A DNA stretch of 64,000 nucleotides from Adiantum capillus-veneris. Lineage: Eukaryota; Streptophyta; Polypodiopsida; Polypodiales; Pteridaceae. Below the pieces are notes generated by a model. The model was given only the letters and a program-made list of their open reading frames with translations, was not told the origin of the DNA and searched no databases. A program made the position numbers and the translations under genes. The stretch covers positions 78,621,291-78,685,290 of the forward strand of contig CM043948.1 of assembly GCA_014529385.2 (NCBI GenBank), given 5' to 3'. Below, piece by piece: positions 46,620 to 58,869 of the stretch; the first letter of the stretch is position 1; every line of letters starts with the position of its first letter.

Positions 46620-46913
46620 TTTTTGACTTTATCCCAAATAAAATTACCTCTCTTAGGAGGGGATTGTTACCATAAGATTGATCTTGTGCCTAGAATTTCT
46701 CATCCTAATAAATCTCCTTATCTTGTTTCTCACACAAAACAAGAGGAGATTCTCTACCAAGTTAATGAGATCATATCAAAGGGAATGGTATGTCCACGTT
46801 CATCTCCCTTTTTCTCACATGTGCTTTTAGTGAAAAATAAATTACGGCCCTCTTGTATGTGTGTGTACTATCCTGCACTAACTAAGAGAACAATAAAGAA
46901 TATATTTGGGTAG
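46620..46913 (+). pseudogene. Ty3/gypsy reverse transcriptase relic
   Basis: Frame reads CYHKIDLVPRISHPNKSPYL, then KQEEILYQVNEIISKGMVCP and RSSPFFSHVLLVKNK, corresponding to the start of gypsy RT (HxIDL, then a block before VxKKDGSWRMCVDYR). It ends at a TAG at 46911, where a MITE begins. The rest of the element is missing. Confidence 0.75.
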
Positions 46914-47175
46914 AAGCATGAATAGGTGGACCTAATACCTGTTTTTGAAACAGTCTCCTACCAGGGTTTTGTGGTTAGGTAGTACCATATCATACAAACT
47001 CTAATCTTGTTACATACTAGCTCAAACTGAAGTTTCTCAACCGATGTTTCTATCTTGAAGCTACTACCTACCACTATGTATCACTAGCTACCAACTCTAG
47101 TAACTAGAAGCTTGGTACAAGGTGGTAACTACCATGTCAAAAAATAGGTAGCTAGTGTACCACCTATTCATGCTT
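46914..47175. mobile_element. Small MITE with ~15 bp terminal inverted repeats
   Basis: Left end AAGCATGAATAGGTGG. The right end is its complement, CCACCTATTCATGCTT. Internal length about 260 bp, non-coding. It interrupts the gypsy RT relic. A target duplication is ambiguous (possibly TA), so the superfamily cannot be stated. Confidence 0.65.
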
Positions 47176-48149
47176 TTATCCATTTCCATTTCCTTATTGG
47201 GGTGCATTCCATAGTTTCACCACCAAGTAGTGGAAAACCCCTCTACTTTGGAATTCTACATTCGACATCATCACTTATGTCAAAAGATTCTCTCCCTCTA
47301 CTCCTATAAATAATTCCTATCTACACAGTTTGTACCTCAATCTTTATTCCATCTCTAGGATCCACACTTGAGCCACATTTTTATCCACCATTTTCATTTA
47401 GTTTGATTAATTTAATTTATGTTTTGCTACTTGCATCAAAGTGAATATCTCTTTCCGTAATCTGTTGTGATTATCATACTAACTACACCATGAATGGTTC
47501 ACTATTATTTTTTCCATAGCCAATTCCTTTGATTCATTACATAGACAACATGTATACTATTATAATGGGGTAAGGGATTTTGGCCACCTCCCTCAAACAC
47601 GTGGCGGAAGTTCTTTCAACGACCAGCTTCCGGTGGTGTGCCCTGCACCCTTGCATGCTCGGTAAGAGAGAAATTCATTGCATTCAAAAAGAGGGAGAGG
47701 TGTCCGAAGGCCACCAGCAATACTAGTATTTGATAAGGTACAAGGTTTTTCCTAACACTACCAAGCCGCCTTGTAAGTATCAATGCTTGGAAAATTAGTG
47801 AGCTTCGCAACCATTCATTTCATTTCATTCTCTCTCGCCGGGGGAGACTAAAGCCATATTTTAGTGGCACTAGGGCATGAGGTCACAATGGGGGAGAATG
47901 TGTGTGTGGTTTGGGGGGACCTTTGTTCTATTGGAGCTTTCTCTGCTTAGAGTGCCGCACGAGAAAAAATCCTCCTACCAAATTTGGATTTGTATTTTTT
48001 AAGTTTTAGGAATCACGTAAGCGATGAAATATAGTTTGCAAGTGTCGCTATGGATGTTACATGATGCGATTCTCTTAGCAACACTCTGAGCAACACTACG
48101 AGTAATAATTTCTTTATTTTTTGGGGATTTTTTTTATAGTAGAACTCAT
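47176..48149. other. No gene seen
   Basis: AT-rich, no supportable frame. The - strand frame at 47616-47810 has no motif. Confidence 0.45.
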
Positions 48150-49270
<1,121 letters not shown>

Positions 49271-51984
49271 CTCTCCCAAATCTATCAGTCTCTATCTCTA
49301 ATTGATGCAATGATGTGCACATATAACCAATCGCACAATGTATCACATGGGATAAATGAGTGTTTGTATAGGCCAATTTGATCACATATCCATCCTCTGT
49401 TAGTTAGAGAATATTCTCTCTGCAGATAGCCATCTTCATGACCAGCTCCTCTATTGGCTATAACCATGTGCTCCTGGTATCTAGCTGAATATGATCCTGA
49501 TGTATTTGTTTAGTGATCTTTGTCTGTCTGAGAGATATTGAGGGTGCATTCAAGGAGTACTGGAACGAGGTATTCTATCTATGGTAAAACCATGTGACTA
49601 AAACCATGATGTCATCTACCCATTCCAACATGATTTCTTTGTGGATATATAAATGGGCTTCTCTAGAGGTCTCCCCAGATCCTTAGTGCATAAGAGTTTG
49701 TATATGCCATCTATGTAGACAAAATCAGTCTGTATTAGTTCTTAAAGTAGAAGTGTATTAGGTATGCATAGAGGTATGTGCCACTCAAGCTATGTTGAAC
49801 CAAAATGAGATAGCAAATGTGAGGAGGACATGATCTACTACTATCCCGATAGGCCTGGGTGCTAAATAGATGATATAAAACTGAATTGGGTCAAAACATT
49901 ATCAGTTGTGCTAGATCCATCTTTATGAGGAAAACAAGTGAACCCACTCCATGTTGGAAATCTCTGGAGGACTTCAAGTTGGCTAGTCCATGTGCAGTCC
50001 CCAAGTCTGTCAGACATCTCCCATACCTAGTGTGCTCCTTATCCTACGAACACCTGTCCAATCCCATATTTTTGACATCCAATACTGTCAACGTTTCGTC
50101 TAAGATATCATAGAAAGCTATCTAAGATTGGCTCTTCCTAGTATCCAAGGAGCCATTCCCCACATCGATTGGATTCTTGGGTGGGCAGATGTGCGACAAT
50201 TTCACTCAAAACTTAGCGTTGGTCGAACACTTATTAATAAATTATTTTTATGATTTTTTTTGTGGATTTGGTGGAAATTTTGACTAGAGAGCATCAAGCC
50301 TAGAGTTTCTAGGCATTGCAAAAATATTTAGCATCAGTCCAGCATTTTTCGAACAAGAGAAACCACCATTTTTAGATTTATAGCCTAGCACTTGTGCATC
50401 TACAGATCAGTCCCTAGTGCTTTCAAATCAGACCCTAGTGTTTTCAGATTTTAACCATTTTTATGCTAGTTTATCTTGGATATGGCCTCACTAGCTTCTT
50501 CCTGTTGCGGTCGGGTACTTTGGTAGCCATCAAGACTTCCATTGACAATTCCCTCACTAACATAAATTGCTCCATTGCCACCAATCATGGACATTGTTGA
50601 GATTTTCATTTTCAGTCATGGTTTGGTGACAAATTTGTTGCATTATACATCCCAAATCTACATTTTTGTAGCCAATTTTTAGCTCTTGATTCCTCTCATA
50701 TCAGGAATAAAACTCAGCCCAAAATCTACCCCTTGCGGGCCATCAATAATCCCACATTGAAATGTATCCAATGGTGCATCAAATAAGCCCCATAGGTGCC
50801 TCTACGTGAGGAGTTACCACGACGACATTCCCCATTCAAGTCAGTAGAGTTTTCACTCGAGGTATTTCATGTGGGTACATTCCATATATGAAATCAAAAG
50901 TGAATACCATATTTGTAATGGTGTGGGGGGACCTTGAGAGGGTTGGTTGGGACACCATCAGGTGTCATTCTCCTCTTCTCTCTCTCTCTCTCTCCCTCTC
51001 TCTTTCCATCTACACATCTCTATAGCTCTCTCTCATTCCCTCTCTTTACAAAAAGTAGAAGGAACCATCGTACATGCTAGAAGAAATCTAGGAAATAAGC
51101 AAAGATTTGTGAAAGTGTAAAGTCCATATCTTATGCATATTCACAAATGTTTGAATTTTGTTTATCGCTAGTGTTTGACTATGTATTGTAGTGTTTAGAC
51201 CAAGGAGTCGTTTCTCACTCAAGGAGATACATGATCTATCATTGCGCATAGGACCATGCACCTTGAGCATAAAAAATGTAGCCACTGTATACCAGGGGTT
51301 ACCATTGTGATGCGCTTGCGACAGGGTAGTCAACTTGGTGTACATGCTTGACCACCTTGACATAAAGAAATCCTAGCATGTATGTTTGTAGTCGTAGCTT
51401 CTTGTGCATGACATATCATATCAATGAAGACATGCATTTGGAAACATGAAAATCCTGATTGCGAGTATAACACCATTTTAGATAATTTGGGAAAATCCCG
51501 TTTCCCAAATTCTAAATTTGTATGCTAGGATTGTGTTATTTAATGATTTCTAAGCTCTAGTTGTCTTTAATTTAGATAAATTATCATGATTGTATGAGTC
51601 TATTTTAATTTCTCTACTGTAAAATTTAAGAATAAACCTCCAATATAGTTTCTGGAAAGAGGATTTGTATGACATCAGTGCTTTTCAAAATTCAACAAAT
51701 GCTTCTAGAAGTAGCTTCTCAAAAAATGAGGTGTCAAAAAAACCAATTGATATGATTTTAAAGCAGCATATAGATTGATTACAGCAATTAAAAAAGATAA
51801 TATGTAAAGGCAAATACTATTAAACACTCTTGTCATAATTTGGTGACCTTAATCCATGTATAACAAAACACTTGGTAATGGTTTTGTAGCATGCTATCAA
51901 GTTTTAAATACACGATAATTTTAAAAACATTCAAACTAATATTTCACACTTAAAAAGTCAAAACAATACTATATAGTATCCTAT
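49271..51984. other. No gene seen in 2.7 kb
   Basis: No supportable frame or transposon motif. A CT-rich tract lies at ~50970-51005. 51500-51920 shows weak similarity to 52640-52960, on the two sides of the first palindromic minisatellite block. Confidence 0.45.
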
Positions 51985-52640
51985 GGCTATAAGACCATGA
52001 GATGCCATCTATTGCACCTATGGCCTTAAGGCCATATGGTGCTCTTTGTAGACATGTCTATGACTTTAATATGTCTCTTTATGACCTCAAGGCCATAGGG
52101 TTAGGATTGTTAGCTGGTCCCAACGTACAAAGAGGTCGAGTCCTTCAAAGCCATATGGGACTTTATTTATGTGCCACCCTATGTCCCTAAGGATGTAGTT
52201 GTCTTAGGGCCACAAGATGTTGTTTATGTCAATAAGAAACCCTTCTATGCTCTATGTTGGCACACTATGTCCCCAAGCGCACAAGGTGTGGCTCGTATGC
52301 TAGCTAGAAAACCTTTATTCTATATGTTGTCACCATATGGCCTTAGACCATAGGGTGCCCTTTGTGCTAGTCAAAAATCCTCTATACTTTGTGTTTGCAC
52401 CCTATGGACCTAGGTCCACAAGGTAGCCTCTATGCTAGTAAGAAATCCTCTATGCTCAATATTGAGACCATGTGGCCTCAAAGCCATAGGATATCCTCTA
52501 TGGTAGTGAGAAAAACCCTCTATGATCTATGTTCACAAACAATTAAAAAATATAAACAATACTATAGAGTATCCTATGGCCCTAAGACCATAAGATATCA
52601 TCTATTGCACCTATAATTCCATTTGGTATTTTATTTAACT
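51985..52640. repeat. Palindromic minisatellite, block 1
   Basis: About eight units of 70-85 bp. Each has TATGGCC..AAGGCCATA-type inverted halves followed by CTCTATGCTAGTAAGAAA and a variable CTCTATGTTGGCACC spacer. It is the same family as the blocks at 56.2, 58.9 and 61.9 kb. Open frames through the array (MLSPYGPRA-like) come from the repeat itself. Confidence 0.85.
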
Positions 52641-53319
52641 ATAGAAAGTTAGATGAGACACTTACTTAGATAAACTATCATAATTCTAACTTTGAAATTA
52701 TTTCTTAACATAAAACTACAATATAAAAACTCCTAATATAAGTTTGTGCCAAAGAATCAATGTTAAGATGAAGATTTTTTACATCAAGTACATGCTTTAA
52801 AACTTCACTCAAAGGTTTTAGAGATGGTGTCTCAAAAAAAGGAGGTGTTTAAAAACACCATTTGATGTGAATAATACGCATTGTATACATTGATTATGTC
52901 AAAATAGTATAAAGTATAAACATGAAGATTACCACCAACTTGACAGTTTCATAAAAATGATGTTCTTCATCGCATATACAATAAAAGACTAACTAGAAAG
53001 AGTATGATATCTCCAAGATTGAGGGTGTTCAAAAAACACAGTTTTGTAACACTACCAAATGTCAAGAAATTTTGATTGTTTGGATCACTTAATAAAGAAA
53101 ATTAATAAAAAGAAAAAGTTAACAATACCATAGAAGCATCAAACAATGAAACCAAAGAACTTGAATGAGAGAAGTCTCCTGACAATAGAATGCACTTCAT
53201 TAAAAAAACAGCTTAAAGATGTTTCAAGATATCCCACAACATTCCATCAAGTGTAAATTTTGAAAAGTACACATTGCCAAATACTTGGTAGATGCTATTT
53301 AGAATACTTAACTAGTACA
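52641..53319. other. Non-coding, downstream of the FCP1-like pseudogene
   Basis: No gene seen. Resembles 51500-51920 weakly (GATAAACTATCATAATT, GTGTCTCAAAAAAAGGAGG). Confidence 0.4.
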
Positions 53320-54199
53320 CTTAAAATGACCTCCTTCTCTTGAGATTTTGAGTCCTTTGAGACATATAACATTGCATTACATAGTGAGTCTCAGGATCAG
53401 GATGGAACATTACAAAATTTCTTATGGTATAGTCTCTCTTGTCTTTAGCATACAACCATGGAACAATTTCATCTTTTAAAAAACTTTGAAGCAATTAAGT
53501 AGGTTGGTTCCAAAACTTTGGAAAAATCATATAAGTTCCTTGCATATTCCACATCACTCAATATGGACTATCATCAAATATTATAGTGTTGCCCCCATCT
53601 AAATAATCAAATAGCTTCCATATGGTCGAAAGATTTTTGTGATAGGCTCTTTTGTAACCGATCATGAAATTTGAATTTTGGCAACACCGGTTATCCATAA
53701 TCATCTTGAATTTGTGACTTTGTGTAGGAAAACATGTCTTGATTATGTGTTGAGCTTTTTGTAAATGATGGCAGCTCAAAATCCAAACCTCAAAGAACTC
53801 AAAGCAGAATCTTAAGAAATACTCTGCATCGGGATGCACCGTATACACCTCATTGTTATCTTCTACAATGCACATGTACTTGGTCAAAGTTGTCCTTGAT
53901 TAAAGCTCAAATGTTGCAAGAGGCACACCCTCTAAATCCAAGATAAGCGTTCTTTTGTCCTGTTTGAAAGATGTTGGTAGATATTGAAACCATTTCTCTT
54001 GGTTTGAATGTGATATTTGATGTAACATGAGAGGGAGCTCCTCTATTTTGTGATAATCTAATAGCAAAACATTTTTTCTCAGAAGTCCTGAAATGATTAA
54101 AAAAAAAGTTAATATAGAGATCTTAAGTGTGTTGAAGACCTTTGGGACATAGGGTGATAATTTGTGGTTACACTTAGTAAGTCCTATGCAAGAAAACAT
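53320..54199 (-). pseudogene. FCP1/NLI-interacting-factor phosphatase-like, copy 1
   Basis: A single - strand frame from 54199 is broken by TAA near 53900, TGA at 53558-53560 and one further stop. Readable HAD-phosphatase blocks in order: TLILDLEGVPLATFEL (motif I, with Asp then Glu instead of DxD), VHPDAEYFLRFCFEFFEVWI, YHKNLSTIWKLFDYLDGG (motif III lysine), TIIFDDSPY (motif IV aspartates), then GTYMIFPKFW. This fits the plant FCP1-homology family, which dephosphorylates RNA polymerase II tail or other phosphoproteins. Three stops mean no full product. It lies upstream-to-downstream next to a paralogue on the same strand. Confidence 0.8.
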
Positions 54200-54556
54200 G
54201 CCAAACTATGACCCTATGGCCTTAGATTCATAGGGTGTTGAGACCATAAAGTGAAATTCCCCCAAGGACATATAGGGTGAGATTTGACCTTATGAGCATG
54301 TAGATTGTCCTTGATGGCACAGTGAACTCAAATTTCAAAGCAAACAACTATAAAAGCTTTAAAAAAAAAGAGCATTTGGCACATGAAACTCAGAAGTTAC
54401 TTATAGTATTGAAAGACAATTTAAAAAACTATTAATAATTTACATCTTCATATATCTTGAAACCCTAAGCACTCTAAGAAAGTCTCTGAGTACATAAATA
54501 TCTTTGTAAATGACAAAATGTTACAAAACATTGCTCCATCATTTCTTGATATAGGG
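54200..54556. other. Intergenic, one isolated minisatellite unit
   Basis: CCCTATGGCCTTAGATTCATAGGGTG-type unit at ~54211-54238 and a partial one at ~54270. No gene. Confidence 0.6.
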
Positions 54557-55957
54557 CTATTTGAGATCATATTGAATTTTTAGATGCTTTATATAATTCC
54601 TGGCTTCATGTACTTTGATCACAGGCTCCTTGTATCCCAATTTTTGGGCAAGCATGATTGCTTCTGTACCTTTCAAGGCTGATAATGATTTGATATTCTT
54701 TAAGACCCTTACTTTGTCTCGATCACGTGCTGAAAGTTTCTTGTCTTGACTTCGAGTGGACATTCCACTAGTGCTAGATGTTGTAACTTTCTCATCGTGA
54801 AGAGGACGAGAAACTTTTGGTAGTCTTCCCGTGGAGTAGGTTTTTCCTAGAAAAATTAGATTTCTCTCCTCCCACTCTGCAACAACCTTGTGTATATGGT
54901 TATAAAGCTCATGACCTTGAGCAATGGGTGCTTGTCCATATAAATGAGACCCTGTAACTGTGCGAATGTCATTAACATGATTGAGAGCTTTGATATATGG
55001 TAGCAGCTCCCCAAGGAGGATATTATCCTCCTCATCATCAACATTAAATGATGGTGGAAAAATACAATTCAATGCAGGATTCACACATCCCTTTAATGGT
55101 TCATCATCTACAAGAAGCAATCTTCTTGCATCAAGCCCAAATTTTGATGATGCAATAGCCAGCGGTTTGAAAAGTGCTTCTACTCCTGGATTATCTAAGC
55201 GAGTGATCCTTGATTCTACGCATGGTTTACATTGGATTTGCCCCCAGATCATAAAGAATGGAAATTTTTCTTTAGCTTCCTTTTCTAAAATCTTGATGAT
55301 GTCCACAACATGCATGTCATTAGCAGTTGACCATATCCCTACATTGAAATTGCTAAATAGAGCCTTTAAAAACTCAATGCATCCTGGACGAGGAACAATA
55401 TTCTCATGTCCAAACTTTAAGCTCTTCATTTTCTTGGACTTTTGCCAGCATCTCCTCAGGAACAATCCACACAAGCTCACTATTATAGTCAGCATTGGTT
55501 TGTTGGTGGATGGAAGGTTTGGCTCACCATGCACTTCGATTTCCAAATCCTAGGGGGCTAAAATATTTGTGTCGGATTCTCCTTCTGGCGTTGCACATGT
55601 TCTAGAACTTCCATTGTCTTCTACTTCCATTGTGGTGTCATGCAATCCAATTCCCAACTCTTGGGCTACTAGAATATTTTCATTGGATTCTTCTTCTTCC
55701 CTTGCACATGTTCTGGAACTTTCACTGTCTTCTTCCATTGGATTACTCTTTAAATTTATCTCCAGTCATTGTAATAGTTGACCTTCAAAGACTTGTAGAT
55801 TCTTGTCATCTTTGTCAGAAACTCTTTGGTTGACATGGAGATTGATAGAATCTTTCTCAGTAGGGTCAATGGCATTAGCATCCTCTATATCAACAATCTC
55901 GAGTAAAACTTTGTCAGCCGCCATATCTTGTTGAAGGACTGCAAGTTTAATGAACAC
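54557..55957 (-). pseudogene. FCP1/NLI-interacting-factor phosphatase-like, copy 2, nearly open
   Basis: One frame from 55957 to 54557 (~466 codons) with two stops: near 55768 (the duplicated copy has Arg there) and TAG at 55550-55552. The N-terminal ~135 residues are acidic (SNPMEEDSESSRTCAREEEE). The FCP1 domain follows: MLTIIVSLCGLFLRR in place of motif I (nucleophile Asp replaced by Ser), RPGCIEFLKALFSNFNVGIW, LLLVDDEPLKGCVNPALNCI (motif IV). A basic C-terminal tail (GMSTRSQDKKLSARDRDKVR) follows. It could be a pseudoenzyme with introns at the stops, or a recent pseudogene; CCCCCTAG at the second stop resembles a splice acceptor. Confidence 0.8.
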
Positions 55958-56262
55958 CTGATTTTACATTCCAAAGTATCTACATTTTGATAACTCTTTT
56001 TTGTCACACTCTTAGAAAAACCTAATCGCAAATTGCAAATTTACTAACTGACAACACATCTACAATGAATTTATTTTTATGCTCCTTATTGTCTAGAGAT
56101 TCCTAATCTTTATCTAGCTACATTAGTTCTTTTTCCATGATGGTGGCGCCTAGAAGTATACTTGGAGAAATATTTATGCCTTTAAGCTCTAGAGTAGAAG
56201 TCTCATTTCTATTGACATGATCTTCTTGCATTGGATGATTTCCTTGACTAAGTTTCTTATGG
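55958..56262 (-). pseudogene. Upstream N-terminal coding remnant of FCP1-like copy 2
   Basis: On the - strand 56262-56090 reads GNHPMQEDHVNRNETSTLEL, then KGINISPSILLGATIMEKEL, before stops. It is repeated at 58700-58880 with a shift. It may be an earlier exon or 5' leader of the same gene. Confidence 0.35.
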
Positions 56263-58190
56263 CCTTCAGGCCATACGGTTCTCTTTGTAGATATCTCTAT
56301 GACTTTAAGATAATCAAAAATATGTTTGTTTATGGTCTGAAGGCCATAGGGTTAGGATTGCTGGGATGTCTCAACATATAAATAGATATATGGATTCAAA
56401 TCCATATGGTACTTTATTTATGTGTCACCCTATGGCCCTAAGGCCATGGGTTGTCATAGGGCCACAAGATGCCCTCTATGAGCACTAGTAAGAAACCATA
56501 TATGCTTTATGTTGGCACCCTATGACCCGAGGGCCACAAGGTATGCCTTTTATGCTAGTAAGAAACCCTTTATGCTACATGTTATCACTCTATGGAGTTT
56601 GGGCCATAGGGTGCCCTATGTGCTAGTAACAAATCCTCTATGCTCTATGTTTTCACCCTATGGACCTAGGGCCACAAGGTACCCTCTATGATAGTAAGAA
56701 ATCCTCTATTATCTATGTTTGCACCCTATGGACCTAGGGCCACAAGGTAGCCTCTATGCTAGTAATAAATCCTCTATGGTCAATATTGAAACCCTATGGC
56801 CGTAAGGCCATAGGATGTGTTCTATGCTAGTAAGAACAACCCTCTACGCTCTATGTTGGCACCCTATGGAGACTTGAGGGCCACAAGGTACCCTTTATAA
56901 TGCTACTAAGAAACCTTGTATGCTCTAGGAAGGCACCAAATAGCACTTAGGCCACAAGGTTCCCTCAATGCTAGAAAGAAAACCTCTACTGTCTATATTG
57001 GCAACCTATAGCCCTCAGGCCATAGGGTGTATCAAATGGCTCCTATGCCACATGGTGCCCTCTATGCTAGAAAGGAAACCTCTGCGATCTACATCAACAC
57101 TCTATGGCCCCAAGACCATAGGGTGCCCCTTACGCCTAGTATGAAACCATTGAAACTCTATATTAGCATCTAAATACCGTAGGCCACAAGGTGAGCTCTA
57201 TGTTAGTAAGAAACCATCTAAACTCTATGTTGGTAGCCAAAGGCCATAGGATAGCCAAGGAACCCTTTAGGAGCATTCCCGACAAAGACCACCTTATGGC
57301 CCCATGGTGATTTAGTGGCCTAAGTGCATTTCTTAAGACTCTTTTATTTTTGTATCATATGGCCCCAAGGAAATAAGCTATCCTCTATGCTATCAAATAA
57401 CCGTTTATGCTCTTTGTTGGAATCATATGGCCCTAAGTCCATACGGAGCCCATAGGGTGCTCTCTATGCTAGCAAGAAACCCTCCATGCTATATGTTTGC
57501 ACCCTATGGCACCAAGGACACATGGTGTCCTCCATGATAGTAAGAAACCCTCTATGCTCTAAGTTTACACCCCATTTGACTATGTTGACACCCTATGGCC
57601 CTCGGGCCATAGGGTGCTCCCTAGGGCCACAAGGTGCCCTTCAACCTAGGAAGAGACCCTTTATGCCCTAAATTGGTACTCTTTGGCCTTAGGGTCCTAG
57701 GGTGCCTTCTATACTAGTAGGATACATTATATGGTCTAGGTTTCCACTCAGTTGCGTAGGGGTAAAAGGTTTATTCTATGAAGAAACCATGTATACTATA
57801 TGTTGGCAGTGTATGGCCCTAGGGATAGAAGGAAACCCTAGGGCTATAGGGTGTCCTCTATGCTACTATCATATGGTCCAAGGGCCAGATAGTGACCAAG
57901 GTATCATGTGTGTCCCAAGGTAACAAGGTGCTAATTAAAAGCCCTCTATGCTTTATGTTGGCACCCTATGGCCCCAAGGCCATAGGGCGGTATTTATGCT
58001 AGTAAAATTCCCTCTATGCACTATGTTTACGTGTATACTTATAAGAAGACATTTATGAACTATGTTGGCATCTTATGACCCTAGATCCATAAGATTTCCT
58101 CTATGCTAAAAGAGAAATTGTACATGGATATGATGGCATCCTATGGTCCTAGGGCCATAGGGTGTCCTCTATGCTAGAAAAATGTGTAAG
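56250..58190. repeat. Palindromic minisatellite, block 2 (~25 units)
   Basis: Units of ~70-85 bp, each with a CCCTATGGCC...GGCCATAGGG dyad, then CTCTATGCTAGTAAGAAA and CCTCTATGCTCTATGTTGG. At 57589-57616 the dyad is almost fully symmetric over 28 bp. The units are variable, including AAGGCCACAAGGT half-site variants. No protein is claimed from the open frames. The block abuts the N-terminal part of the FCP1-like gene. Confidence 0.92.
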
Positions 58191-58570
58191 TTAATACTCC
58201 AAAATTGAAAGAGCTTTTCAGAAAAAAAAACTTCTACTTCCATTGTGGTGTCATGCAATCCAGTTCCCAACTCTTGGGCTACTAGAATATTTTCAATAGA
58301 TTCTTCTTCTTCCCTTGCACATGTTCTGGAACTTTCACTGTCTTCTTCCATTGGATTACTCTTTAAAGTTATCTCCAGTCGTTGTAGCAGTTGACCCTCA
58401 AAGACTTGTAGATTCTTGTCATCTTCGTCAGAAACTCTTTGGTTGACATGGAGATTGATAGAATCTTTCTCAGTAGGGTCAATGGCATTAGCATCCTCTA
58501 TATCAACAATCGCGAGTAAAACTTTGTCAGTCGCCATATCTTGTTGAAGGACTGCAAGTTTAAAGAACAC
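58169..58570 (-). pseudogene. Duplicate of the FCP1-like N-terminal acidic region
   Basis: 133 codons nearly identical to 55957-55620: KLAVLQQDMATDKVLLAIVD, SINLHVNQRVSDEDDKNLQV, EEDSESSRTCAREEEESIEN. Here the codon that is a stop in the other copy encodes Arg (LLQRLEIT), so this copy preserves the older state. It diverges after MEVE and lacks the phosphatase domain. It is part of a ~2.6 kb duplication with the neighbouring minisatellite block. Confidence 0.8.
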
Positions 58571-58869
58571 CTAATTTTAGATTCCAAAGTATCTACATTT
58601 TGATAAATCTTTTTTGTCACACTCTTAGAAAAAACTAATCGCAAATTGCAAATTTACTAACTCATGACAACACATCTACAATGAATTTATTTTTATGCTC
58701 CTTATTGTCTAGAGATTCCTAATCTTTATCTAGCTACATTAGTTCTTTGTCCATGATGGTGGCGCCTAGAAGTATACTTGGAGAAACATTTATGCCTTTA
58801 AGCTCTAGAGCAGAAGTCTCATATTCTATTGCCATGATCTTCTTGCATTGGATGATTTCCTTGACTAAG
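58571..58869. other. Duplicate of the 5' flank of the FCP1-like gene
   Basis: Matches 55958-56262 closely (GATGGTGGCGCCTAGAAG at ~58755 and ~56139). No separate gene. Confidence 0.8.

Noticed and set aside
54981-55553. 190-codon + strand frame
   Set aside because: Lies antisense to the FCP1-like pseudogene, which has clear domain motifs.
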